Assembly (NCBI GenBank): GCA_963789255.1
Contig: CAWBJW010000002.1
Location: 186,001 to 250,000 of the forward strand
Length of the DNA stretch: 64,000 nt
Reading direction: 5' to 3'
Source of the DNA: DATARH01 sp963789255
GTDB lineage: Bacteria; Pseudomonadota; Alphaproteobacteria; ATCC43930; CGMCC-115725
The notes under the pieces are model-generated. The model saw only the letters and a program-made list of their open reading frames with translations. It was not told where the DNA came from and ran no database searches. Of the stretch, positions 8,065 through 17,825 are shown in pieces. How positions within the stretch are numbered: position 1 is the stretch's first letter; every line of letters starts with the position of its first letter. Made by a program: the position numbers and the translations under genes.

Positions 8065-11000
8065 TCAGCCGTCAGCGTCATCCAGCGATAAGAGGCTGGC
8101 ATTGCCGCCCGCTGCGGTGGTGTCGACCGACACCGTGCGCTCGGTGGCAAAGCGATGGAGATAGCGTGGCCCGCCGGCCTTTGGCCCGGTGCCGCTGAGC
8201 CGTTCGCCGCCGAAAGGCTGCGCCCCGACCACGGCGCCGATCATGTTGCGGTTGACGTAGCTGTTGCCGACGCCGAGCCGCGCGAGGATGTGGCCCACCG
8301 TGTCGTCGATTCGGCTGTGGATGCCTAGGGTCAGCGCGTAGCCGGTCGCGGCGATCTCGTCGAGCACTGCATCGAGCCGGTCGGCCGGCCAGCGGACCAC
8401 ATGGAGGATCGGGCCGAACACCTCGCGTTCGAGCCGGCCCGCCGAATCGATCTCGACAATTGCGCGGCGCGAAAAAGCTGCCGTGCCCGGTCCCCGGCGG
8501 CAGCCCGCATTCATAGCGAAGGCGGCCCTCGCGGGCCATCCGCGCAGCGTGGCGCTCCAGGGCTTGCCGCGCCTCATCGTCGACGAGCGGGCCGATATCG
8601 GTCGCCAGCAGCGCCGGATCGCCGATTCGCCAGCTCGGCCATCGCGCCCGCCAGCATCGCCAGGGTCCGCTCCGCGATATCCTCCTGGAGATAGAGGAGG
8701 CGCAGCGCCGAGCAGCGCTGACCGGCGCTGTCGAAGGCCGAAACCAGAACATCGCCGACGACCTGCTCGGCGAGCGCCGACGAATCGACGATCATCGCGT
8801 TCTGCCCGCCGGTTTCGGCGATCAGCGGCACGATCGGACCCGGGCGGCGGGCGAGCGCGAGGTTGATGGCGCGCGCCGTTTCGGTCGAGCCGGTAAAGGC
8901 GATCCCGGCGATCCGCGAATCGGCGACGAGGGCGCCGCCGATGCTCTCGCCGGGCCCCGGCAGCAGGTGCAGCACGTCGCCCGGGATGCCCGCGCTCAGC
9001 AGGCGGCGCACCGCGGCGGCGGCGACCAGCGGGGTCTGCTCGGCCGGCTTGGCGATGACCGCGTTGCCGGCGGCGAGTGCGGCGGCGACCTGCCCGGTGA
9101 AGATCGCCAGCGGGAAATTCCACGGCGAAATGCAGGCGAACACGCCGCGGCCGTAGAGCGCGATCTCGTTGCGCTCGCCGGTCGGACCGGGAAGAAGCTC
9201 GGCCCTCGCGAAATCGGCGCGGGCCCGGCCGGCGTAATAACGCAGGAGATCGCAGGCTTCGCGCACTTCCGACAATGCCGCCGGTATGGTGCGGCCGCCC
9301 TCGCGGATGATCAGCGCCATCAGGAGGGCGCGGTCGCGCTCGAAGAAATCGGCGGCGCGCTCCAGCGCGGCGGCGCGCGAATCGGCCAGGGTTCGGTTCC
9401 AGGCCGGCGCGGCGCGCGCGGCGCGGGCAAGCGCCTCTTCGACCGCCTGCGGCGCGCGCGTTCGCCACGGTGCCGACCTGGCGCCGCCGATCGCTCGGAT
9501 CGAACACCGGCTCTCCCACCGCGGCGAGTTCGCTCCCGCCCACGATCGGGCCGGCGCGCCCCATGGCCCGATCGGCGGCGCACGGCATCGGCAAGCCCGC
9601 CGCGCAGCTCGCCGAGGGTGCGCGGGTCGGCGAGGTCGAGCCCCTGCGAATTCCGCCGTCCCGGCTCGAACAGATCGCGCGGCAAGGGGATGCGCGGATG
9701 CGGCTTCACCGGCAGCGCGCGCCAGCCGGGCGATTGGATCGGCGACGATCTCGTCGATCGGTTCCTTCTCATCAAGGATGCGGTTGACGAAAGACGTGTT
9801 GGCGCCGTTTTCCAAGAGCCGCCGCACGAGATAGGCGAGCAGATCCGTCGTGGCTGCCGACCGGGGCGTAGATCCGGCACGGCCGGTCGATCTTGTCGGG
9901 ACCGACGATTTCGGCATAGAGCGCCTCGCCCATGCCGTGCAGGCGCTGAAACTCCCAATCATCCCGCCCGCCGGCCAGTTCGAGAATCGCGGCGAGGGTG
10001 TGGGCGTTGTGCGTCGCGAATTGCGGATAAAAGGCGGCTCCGGCAGCAAACATGCGCCTGGCGCAGGCGAGGTAGGAGACATCGGTGGCGAGCTTGCGGG
10101 TGAACACCGGGTAGGTGTCGAGGCCGCGCTCCTGCGCCCGCTTGATCTCGCTGTCCCAATAGGCGCCCTTGACGAGCCGTAGCATCAGCCGGCGCCGCGC
10201 CCGCAGGGCCAGCTCGGCGAGCCAGTCGATGACCGCCGGCGCCCGCTTCTGATAGGCCTGCACCGCCAGGCCGAGCCCGTCCCAGTCGGCGAGATCGGGC
10301 GCCAGCGCCAGCGCCTCGACGAGGTCGAGCGACAATTCGAGCCGGTCGGCTTCCTCGGCATCGATCGTGAAGCCGATGCCGGCGGCGCGCGCCTCGGCGG
10401 CGAGGCCGAAGAGCGAGGGCATCAGTTCGCCGATGACCCGGTCCCGCTGCGCCATCTCATAGCGCGGGTGGAGCGCCGACAGCTTGACCGAGATCCCGGG
10501 CGCCGCCTCGACCGGGCGCCCGGCAGCCGCCTTGCCGATCGCGGCGATCGCGCGTTGATAGGCGGCGCGGTAATGCCCGGCATCGACCATCGTGCGCGCC
10601 GCCTCGCCGAGCATGTCGAAGGAATGGCGATAACCGTGCCGCTCGGCGCTGCGCGCCTGCGCCAACGCTTCCTCGATCGTGCGCCCGATGATGAACTGGC
10701 CGGCGAGAATGCGCATCGCGGCGGTCACCGCCGAACGCCACACCGGCTCGCCCGAGCGCGCGATGACGCGGCGCAGAACGCTGCCGAGGTCGGCGTCGCC
10801 CCCCGGCCCAACCCTGTCCGGCCGCAACAGGCGTCCGGTCAGCATCAAGGCCCAGGTCGAGGCATTGACGAAGAGCGAGCCGGAATGGCCGAGATGGCGT
10901 TGCCAGTCGGCATCGGCGAGCTTGTCGCGGATCAGCCGGTCGACGGTCTCCGAATCAGGGATGCGCAACAGCGCCTCGGCGAGGCACAGGAGCGCGACGC

Positions 11001-11289
11001 CCTCGGGCGAGGACAGCGCATATTCCTGCAGAAAGGCGTCGAGCCCGCCCTTGCCGAGGCGCTCGCGGCGGACCGCGACGACCAGATGCCGTGCGGTCGC
11101 GGCGATCCGGGCGCGCGCCGCGGCGGGGATCTCGGCATCGGCCAGAATGCGCGAATCCGCTGCGGTTTCGTCGAGCCGATGCGCATCGCGGATCGCCGCC
11201 CGCAGCGGGGTCTCGGGCGGCGGTGCGCCGGGAAAGACGAGGGTCATGCGCCTCTTCGCGAGTCGGCGGTCGGTCTCCGCCTCAGCCAT
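8065..11289 (-). CDS. putA: bifunctional proline dehydrogenase / P5C dehydrogenase, several frameshifts
   Basis: PutA oxidises proline to glutamate in two steps, with FAD then NAD. The N-terminal half has the proline dehydrogenase barrel: GISVKLSALHPRYE, RLVKGAYWDSEIKRAQ and FATHNAHT. The C-terminal half is the aldehyde dehydrogenase: SPWNFPLAIF, FTGSTETA, the general base in LIAETGGQNA and the nucleophile Cys in DSAGQRCSALR. There is no ribbon-helix-helix head, so this is a non-DNA-binding PutA. Homology changes frame at about 9845, 9705, 9585, 9450, 8632 and 8480. All parts are present and in order, and total length (about 1075 codons) is normal. Either the sequence has many indels or the gene is newly inactive. 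The start at 11289 could also be ATG 11247. Confidence 0.85.
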
Positions 11290-11298
11290 TGCCGGACC

Positions 11299-12540
11299 TT
11301 AAGGCCGTAGCGACAAGGCGCGCAGGCGCTGCTCGATCATCGCGCGTTCGGCGGGATGGGTCGCGGAAACCAAGCGGTCCGCCATCCAGGCTTCGATGTC
11401 GGCGTCGCGGCGCCCGGCATAGGCTTTCGGATCCCAGAACGGCGCCAGGTTGATGCCGAGCGAGGCCATAGCGTCGAGGCAGTGCTGCTCGTCGAACACC
11501 GAGATGCCGGCCGGCGGATGGGGCTGCCCGTCCGGGCGCAGGCTGGGGACCACCGCACGCGCCGCGCGAAAATACCGAAGCGAGCGCACCCGTGGGCGCA
11601 GAGAGGCTTCGGCGAGGCGGTTCCGGGGGCGGCGGGTCAGGACGACGATGTCCGAATCGAGATGGCCGAGAAGCTGCAACGCATGCAGCGCCGACCCCTC
11701 CGAGAAGATCAGGCGCCGCGCCTGCCGGTAAAGCCGGAACTGGGCATGCAGATCGACGGTCTCGGGATGAAATACCGTGACCCCGGCCGCAGCCAGCGCT
11801 TCGTCGAGATAGGATTCGCCGGCAAAGCGCCCTTTGGTCAAGCGTGCGCGGGAGACAAATGCGCAGAAGATGTCGCGATCGACCGGCGATGGCGAGGCGG
11901 TGATCGAGTCCATCATTCGCAAATGGCGGCGGCTCGGACCGCCGCCATGCCTGCGCTCGGCTTGGGGCAGGACGGACAGTCGGGCAAATTGCGTCGGCTT
12001 GCGGATCAGCATCACCCGACGGCGATCGACCTGGAGATGGTCGAGGATCTGCCAGAAAAATGGCGGCGGCTCGGCGTCGGCAAGCGGCCAAATGCTGAAA
12101 ACCAGCGGCGTCATCCTGTCGACACGGCTGGAGCCGGCGATTCGCATGCCGTAATCGGCGACCATGTGGCCGAAATGATCGGTGATGGGCCCGCACCAGA
12201 TACCGCTATCCGCCGTCTCGACCGGCTGATCCGATCGGTACCGCCCGGCATCGAAAAGAGGGCGCATCAGCGTCGAGCGGCCGGGGGCGGAAAATTGCGG
12301 GTCGCAGTATAGGCGCGGGTCGAAATATGGCCAATCCGACTGCGCGGGAAGCGGCTTGGAATCGACGGGTCGGGGTATGGCCCCCCAGCAGTGCCGCGCG
12401 AAAATCTGCAATTCGAAACATGGCCACTCCGGACCGCCTTTGAAAAGGGTGCCGGGCGGGTAAAACATCTGCTGTGACGGATGGACGATGATGTCCTTAA
12501 ATTCTCGCAAATAATCGTAGAGGAAAGAGAACACGCCCAT
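11299..12540 (-). CDS. GT61-family glycosyltransferase (DUF563)
   Basis: A 413-residue protein with the marks of glycosyltransferase family 61: DHFGHMVADYG near the middle and the C-terminal FSEGSALHALQLLG. Family members add sugars to surface polysaccharides or glycans; the acceptor here is not predictable. There are no membrane spans, so it likely acts at the cytoplasmic face. The start at 12540 (MGVFSFLYDYLREFKD) is favoured because residues further upstream have no family match. It lies 9 bases before putA on the same strand, and whether the two are cotranscribed is unclear. No polysaccharide cluster is nearby. Confidence 0.75.
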   Translation of the reverse strand: MGVFSFLYDYLREFKDIIVHPSQQMFYPPGTLFKGGPEWPCFELQIFARHCWGAIPRPVDSKPLPAQSDWPYFDPRLYCDPQFSAPGRSTLMRPLFDAGRYRSDQPVETADSGIWCGPITDHFGHMVADYGMRIAGSSRVDRMTPLVFSIWPLADAEPPPFFWQILDHLQVDRRRVMLIRKPTQFARLSVLPQAERRHGGGPSRRHLRMMDSITASPSPVDRDIFCAFVSRARLTKGRFAGESYLDEALAAAGVTVFHPETVDLHAQFRLYRQARRLIFSEGSALHALQLLGHLDSDIVVLTRRPRNRLAEASLRPRVRSLRYFRAARAVVPSLRPDGQPHPPAGISVFDEQHCLDAMASLGINLAPFWDPKAYAGRRDADIEAWMADRLVSATHPAERAMIEQRLRALSLRP

Positions 12541-12690
12541 GGGAACGGGTTGCCTCCGATGGCGTCTGATCGACCCCGAAGACTGCGTCACCTGCAGGAG
12601 TTCGGCAAGCTTCGCGCTCCGGTCATCGCATTCTACCCGCGCATTCGCTGACCCGGTTGCGGAAGCGGCGGTCGGCAAAGGCCGAACGGG

Positions 12691-15600
12691 TCAGCGGAAG
12701 TCGCGGCTCGCGATCGCGAGGTCATGCGAATCGTAGCCGGGAAGCCTTTCGCGCTGCGCAAGCGCCGGCTTCCTGAGCGGCAGCAGCGGGGCGTTGCCGG
12801 TGCGCTCGCGCCCAGTGCGCTCACGCCCGGTGCGCTCACGCAAACTGCCGAGCCGCACCGTCATGTCGCGCAGATCCTCGGCGACGATGTGGATGACGCT
12901 CTCCTCGCGCTGCAGGCGGCCGCGGCAATAAAGCAGGGTGGCGCCGAGCGCGGCGCGGCGGAAGCGTTCGAGGATGGCGGGCCAGACGATCAGATTGGCG
13001 ATCCCGGTCTCGTCCTCGAGCGTGACGAAGACAACGCCGTTGGCGCTGCCCGGGCGCTGCCGGATCAAGACGAGACCGGCGATCGCGAGGCGACGCCCGA
13101 CCGGCAGGGTGGCGAGGTCGGCCGCGGCGGCGAGGCCCTCGCGCTTGAGTTCGGCGCGCAGAAAGGCGAGCGGGTGGCGCTTCACGCTGAGGCCCGTCGT
13201 CGCGTAATCCTCGACGACGTGCTCGCCCAAGGGCATCTGCGGCAACAGCGCCGCCGCGCGGGTTTCGCTCTCTCTCTTGTCACCCCGGCGCAGGCCCATG
13301 CTTGACCCAGCGGAGATGTGGCCCAATGGACCCCGGCCTTCGCCGGGGTGACAATCTGAATTTGCGAACAGCGGCAAGGGCGCGTCGCCCAATGCCTTCA
13401 ATGCCCACAGCCCGCGGCGGCGGTCGAGATCCAGCGAGCGCAGCGCATCGGCCGCGGCGAGGCGTTCGAGCGCGGCGCGGCCGAGCCCGCTCCTGCGCCA
13501 CAAATCGCGCGCGTCGCGGTAACCGGAGCCGCGCGCCGCGACGAGACGCTCGGCGTCGGCCTCGGCCAGGCCCTTGATCTGGCGCAGCCCGAGGCGCAAG
13601 GCGCAGCGCTTTCCACCCGTTCCGTCATTCCCGCGAAAGCGGGAATCCAGGGCCGCAAGGTCCGAACGGCCGCCCTGGACCCCCGCTTCCGCGGAGGTGA
13701 CAACTAAATGGTTTGATGGCTCCAGCGTGCAGTCCCATTCGCTGTAATTGACATCGACCGGGCATACCAGGACGCCGTGCTCCCTCGCGTCGCGGACGAT
13801 CTGCGCCGGTGCGTAGAACCCCATCGGCTGGCTGTTCAACAGCGCGCAGGCGAAGACATCGGGGTGAACGCACTTGATCCAGGCCGAGACATAGACGAGC
13901 AGCGCGAAGCTCGCGGCGTGGCTTTCGGGAAAGCCGTAGGTGCCGAACCCCTCGATCTGGTCGAAGCAGCGGGTCGCGAAATCGTGGGCATAGCCCCGCG
14001 CCGTCATGCCGCGGATGAATTTGTCGCGGAACAGGTGGATTTCGCCGTTGCGTTTGAAGGTCGCCATCGCGCGGCGCAGCCGGTCGGCCTCCTCGGGAAG
14101 AAACCCGGCGCCGACGATCGCGATCTTCATCGCCTGCTCCTGAAAGAGCGGCACCCCCAAGGTCTTGCCGAGCACCTGGCGCAATTCGTCGGACGGGTAC
14201 TCGACCGCCTCGTGCCCCGCGCGCCGGCGCAGATAGGGGTGCACCATGTCGCCCTGGATCGGCCCCGGGCGGACGATCGCAACCTCGATCACGAGGTCGT
14301 AGAATTCGCGGGGCTTGAGCCGCGGCAGCATCGTCATCTGGGCCCGGCTCTCGACCTGGAAGACGCCCAATGAATCGGCCCGGCTCAGCATTTCGTAGAC
14401 AGCCGGCTCCTCGGCCGGGACCGTGGCGAGGTCCCAGGCCCGGCCGTAATGCCGCTCGATGAGCGTAAAGGCGCGGCGGATGCAGGTCAGCATGCCGAGC
14501 GCCAATATGTCGATCTTGAGGATGCCGAGCGTGTCGAGATCGTCCTTGTCCCATTCGATCAAGGTGCGGTCGGCCATCGCCGCGTTCTCGATCGGCACCA
14601 GCTCGCTGAGCGGCCCGCGGGTGATGACGAAGCCGCCGACATGCTGCGACAGGTGGCGCGGAAAGCCGATCAGTTCGCCGGCAAGGTCGAGCGCCTGGCG
14701 CAGCGTGCGGTCGGCCGGGTCGAGCCCGGCTTCGCGCACCCGCTTGTCGGCGATCGCCTCGTCAGACCAGCCCCACACCATGCCGGCAAGCGCGGCGACG
14801 ACGTCGCCCGAGAGGCCCATCGCCTTGCCAACCTCGCGGATCGCGCTGCGGGCGCGGTAGCAGATCACCGTGGCAGCAAGCCCGGCGCGGTCGCGGCCGT
14901 ATTTCTGGTAGATGTACTGGATCACCTCCTCGCGCCGCTCATGCTCGAAATCGACGTCGATGTCGGGCGGCTCGCCGCGCGCGGCGCTGATGAAGCGCTC
15001 GAACAAGCACGTCGATGCGGGCCGGATCGACCGCGGTGATGCCGAGGCAATAGCACACCGCCGAATTGGCCGCCGAGCCGCGCCCCTGGCACAGGATGCC
15101 GCGGCTCCGGGCAAACGCGACGATATCGTGCACGGTCAGGAAATAGCGCGCGTAATCGAGCCGCCCGATCAGTTCGAGCTCGTGTTCGATCAGATCGCGG
15201 ATGCGGCCGGGGATGCCGGATGGATCAACGTCGCGCGTCCTTCGAGACGCGCAGCCCGCGATGCCGTCATCACCTGAGGTTCGTGCAAACCGCTCGGCGG
15301 CGCCTTGCCAGGCGAGCGCGGCGAGGCGCTCTTGCGGGGTCATGCCATCCGGGACCGGCTCCTCGGGATATTCGTAGCGCAATTCGTCGAGGCTGAAATG
15401 GCAGTGCCGGGCGATCTCCAGGCCACGGGCGAGCGCGTCCTCATAACCGCGGAACAGCCGCGCCATTTCGGAGGCCGGCTTCAGATGGCGCTCGGCATGG
15501 GCGGCGAGGCGAAACCCGGCCTCGCCAATCGTGCAATGCTCGCGGATGCAGGTCAGCACATCCTGCAACGGGCGCCGCTCGGGGACGTGGTAGAGCACGT

Positions 15601-16155
15601 CGTTGACGGCGACGAGCGGCAGCCCGGCGTTCCCGGCAACGACGGCGAGACGTGCGAGGCGGCGAGCGTCGTCGCCGCGATAAAGATGGTGCGCGGCGAG
15701 ATAGGCGCGGCCGGGAAAATCCGCCGCGACCCGGCTCGCCGAATTCGGCCGGGTCGCCATCCCCAGGGCCATCCTCCGGCGGCAATGCGACGACGATCTG
15801 CCCCTCGCCACAGGCCGCGACATCGGCGTAATCGAAACGGCATTCGCCCTTCGGCGCGCGCCGCTTGCCGAGGGTCAACAGGCGCGTCAGCCTGCCATAG
15901 GCGGCGCGGTCTTGCGGATAGGCGAGCAGGCTCGTGCCGTCGCCAAGATCGAGCCGAACCCCAATGACGAGGCGGATCCCGGCGGCTTTCGCCGCCTGAT
16001 GCGCGCGCACCAGACCGGCGACGCTGTTCCTGTCGGTGATCGCGATCGCCTGGTGGCCGAGCGATGCCGCGGTCCTGCACCAGCTCGCCGGGATGCGAGG
16101 CGCCGCGCAGGAACGAGAAATTGCTGGTGACCTGCAGCTCGGCGTAGTCAGTCAT
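12691..16155 (-). CDS. dnaE2: error-prone DNA polymerase III alpha subunit, with repeat insertions and frameshifts
   Basis: DnaE2 (ImuC) is the catalytic polymerase of the SOS mutasome with ImuA and ImuB. The N-terminal PHP domain starts MTDYAELQVTSNFSFLRGASHP, and the polymerase core has CQGRGSAANSAVCYCLGI and the catalytic PDIDVDFEHERREE. The OB domain is near the C-terminus (IAGLVLIRQRPGS). One-base breaks lie near 16067, 15740 and 15006; at 15006 an extra T turns DVLFERFI into DVLVRALH. Three palindromic repeats (15231, 13624, 13279) add about 20-30 residues each to the protein. The C-terminus also has three RERTG repeats. The start overlaps the imuB stop by ATGA. If the frameshifts are sequence errors, the polymerase should be full length and carry the foreign segments. 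Confidence 0.9.
12797..12841 (-). repeat. 15-base tandem repeat inside dnaE2
   Basis: Three copies of a unit close to GTGCGCTCACGCCCG encode RERTG three times in the C-terminal tail of DnaE2. The copies differ by only a few bases, so the expansion is recent. It is followed by NAPLLPLRKPALAQRERLPG. Confidence 0.85.
13279..13352. repeat. palindromic repeat inside dnaE2 (GTCACCCCGGCG family)
   Basis: The outer arms GTCACCCCGGCG and CGCCGGGGTGAC are inverted copies; the centre carries ATGCTTGACCC and ATGGACCCCGG. It is read through in dnaE2 and supplies about 25-30 residues (CHPGEGRGPLGHIS...GLRRGD) between PLPLFA and AAALLPQMP, which are adjacent in ordinary DnaE2 proteins apart from a short linker. 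Confidence 0.85.
13624..13701. repeat. palindromic repeat inside dnaE2 (GTCATTCCCGCG family), 78 bases in frame
   Basis: The outer arms GTCATTCCCGCGAAAGCGGG and CCCGCTTCCGCGGAGGTGAC pair, with inner arms CCAGGGC/GCCCTGG. The element is 78 bases, exactly 26 codons, and adds VTSAEAGVQGG...DSRFRGND to DnaE2 between the CTLEPS and CALRLGLRQIKGL segments. It is a widespread alphaproteobacterial intergenic repeat type, here translated. Confidence 0.9.
15228..15284. repeat. repeat inside dnaE2 (CGTCCTTCGAGAC family)
   Basis: The sequence CGTCCTTCGAGACGCGC followed by GATGCCGTCATCACCTGAGG is a diverged copy of the repeat at 31631, which reads CGTCCTTCGAGACGCGC ... CTCCTCAGGATGAGG. It is translated in dnaE2 as about 20 extra residues (TSGDDGIAGCASRRTRDVD) between GAAERF and GIPGRIRDLIEHELELI. 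Confidence 0.75.
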
Positions 16156-17825
16156 GCAAAGAGGCCATGGACGAACCAGCGCGGCGGCGGCCCCGCTCTG
16201 ATGCCATCGGGCAATCCGGCGCGGAACAGCCAGAAGCGCCGCCCCTCCTCATCCTCGACCCGGTAATAATCGCGAAGGGCGGCGCGAGCGCCTGACCCGT
16301 CCTCGGTCCACCACTCCTCGGCGATGCGCTCGGGGCCGTCGGCATGCCGCACCCGATAGGGACGGCGCCGCCACGTAAAACGGAACGGCGGGTCGTCGGG
16401 CAGCAGCCAGAACGCCGCGATCGGCTCCGGTGGCGCGAACAGCCGAACCGGCCGCGGCGGTTTGCTGGCCTGCCGCGCTGTCATTCCGGGCGGCCCGCAG
16501 GGCCGAACCCGGAATCCATGAACACGGGCCTCTGAATAATGGAGTCCGGGTTCGCCGCTGCACGGCGCCCCGGAATGACACCAGATTTACTGTTCTGCTC
16601 TGCGCTGATTGGGATGGCCAGCGAAGCGCGTTCGGGGATGTGGCTTGCGCGCGGCTCGATATGGCCGAGCGCGGCCAGCCCGAGCCGCGCGCCAAGGCGG
16701 TCGAGCAACGGGGCGATGCCGCCCGCCGCCACCTCGGGGCCGCCGCCGAGGCCGATCTGCTCGGCCGGCAGCTTCTCGGCGGCGAACAGCGCGAGGATCA
16801 TGTCCTCGACCCCGAGCCCGGGATCTACCGTGTCGAGCCGCGCCGCGAAGAGGCTGGCGAGATGCTTGGGATCGCGGCTCGGCCGGGCGGTGCCGAGGCG
16901 GATATGCTCGACCCTTCCGTCGACGCGATGAAGGGCGAGGTCGAGCCGGCGCGCTCCCATTCCCTCGCGCGCGAGACGCGCCGCCAGATCATCGACGAGC
17001 CGCTCGGCCGCGCGGGCGAGATCGGCCGGGTCGGCGATCGGCTCGGCAAAGCTGAGGCGCACCCGCCGGGTCGGCGTCTCGCCCAGCGGCGACAGCGGCT
17101 CCGGCAGGTCGCCGAGCGCCTGATCGAGGCGGCGCGCCACCGGTTCGCCGAACCGGCGGGCGAGCGCATCGCGCGGCATCGGGATGAGTTCGCCGACCCG
17201 CCTGAGCCCGACCCGGCGCAACCCGGCGACGGTCGCCGGGTCGAGCCGCAGCGCCTCGACCGGCAACGGCATCAGCGCCTGCCGCTCCCCGCCCGGCCCC
17301 GGCGGCACCGGCCGGGTCGGCTCCCGGGTCTCCGCCGCGAAGCGCGCCAGGGCCCAGGCGGCGCCCAGACTGCCGGCGATCGCGATGCGATGCGCGATAT
17401 TCCGGCGCAAGAGGCGCCGCGCGAGATCGGCGGCAAGCGCCGCCTCGCCGCCCCACAGATGCGCACAGCCGGTGATCTCGATCTTGATCCCGTCAACGCC
17501 GTCAGGAGCGGTCCACGGGCTGTAGCGGCCGCACCATTCGGCGAGCCGGGTCAGCGCCGCCGCATCGGCATCCGGCACGGCCGGGAGCTGTGGCGAGCCC
17601 GGGCCGGAACGACAGCGCGTCGGCCAAGGGCATGCCCGGAGCCAGCCCGACCGCCGCCGCGGCGGGGTTGACCGCGGCGATGAGACGGCGCCCGCCAGTG
17701 GCGCTCACCGTGGCGAAGGGCGGCTCGTCAGCCGGCGCGGCGCTGCACAGGTTCGGCACGGCTCCAAGCCGGCGCAGCCGGTCGATCGGCCAGCTCGGCA
17801 GAAAGACATACATGACCCGTCGCAT
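16152..17825 (-). CDS. imuB: Y-family polymerase-like protein ImuB, split by a repeat and frameshifted
   Basis: ImuB is a catalytically inactive Y-family relative that recruits DnaE2 to the beta clamp during SOS mutagenesis. The N-terminus MYVFLPSWPIDRLRR fits, as do GIKIEITGCAHLWGGE and LRRVGLRRVGELIPMPRDAL. The C-terminal piece FTWRRRPYRVRHADGPERIA ... FRAGLPDGI...RWFVHGLFA is the standard ImuB tail. A one-base break lies near 17588. A 100-base palindrome at 16480-16579 interrupts the gene: the main frame stops at 16481 and the tail restarts at an ATG overlapping that stop as ATGA (16481-16484). It overlaps the end of imuA by about 98 bases, and its stop overlaps the dnaE2 start. Confidence 0.88.
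16480..16579. repeat. palindromic repeat splitting imuB (GTCATTCCGGG family)
   Basis: The outer arms are GTCATTCCGGG and CCCCGGAATGAC, with inner GAACCCGGAATCCATGAAC and ATGGAGTCCGGGTTC. A close copy lies at 46664-46764 and a partial one near 62340-62400. At 100 bases it is one base off a whole number of codons, so it shifts the imuB frame and provides both a stop and a new start on the minus strand. Confidence 0.9.
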
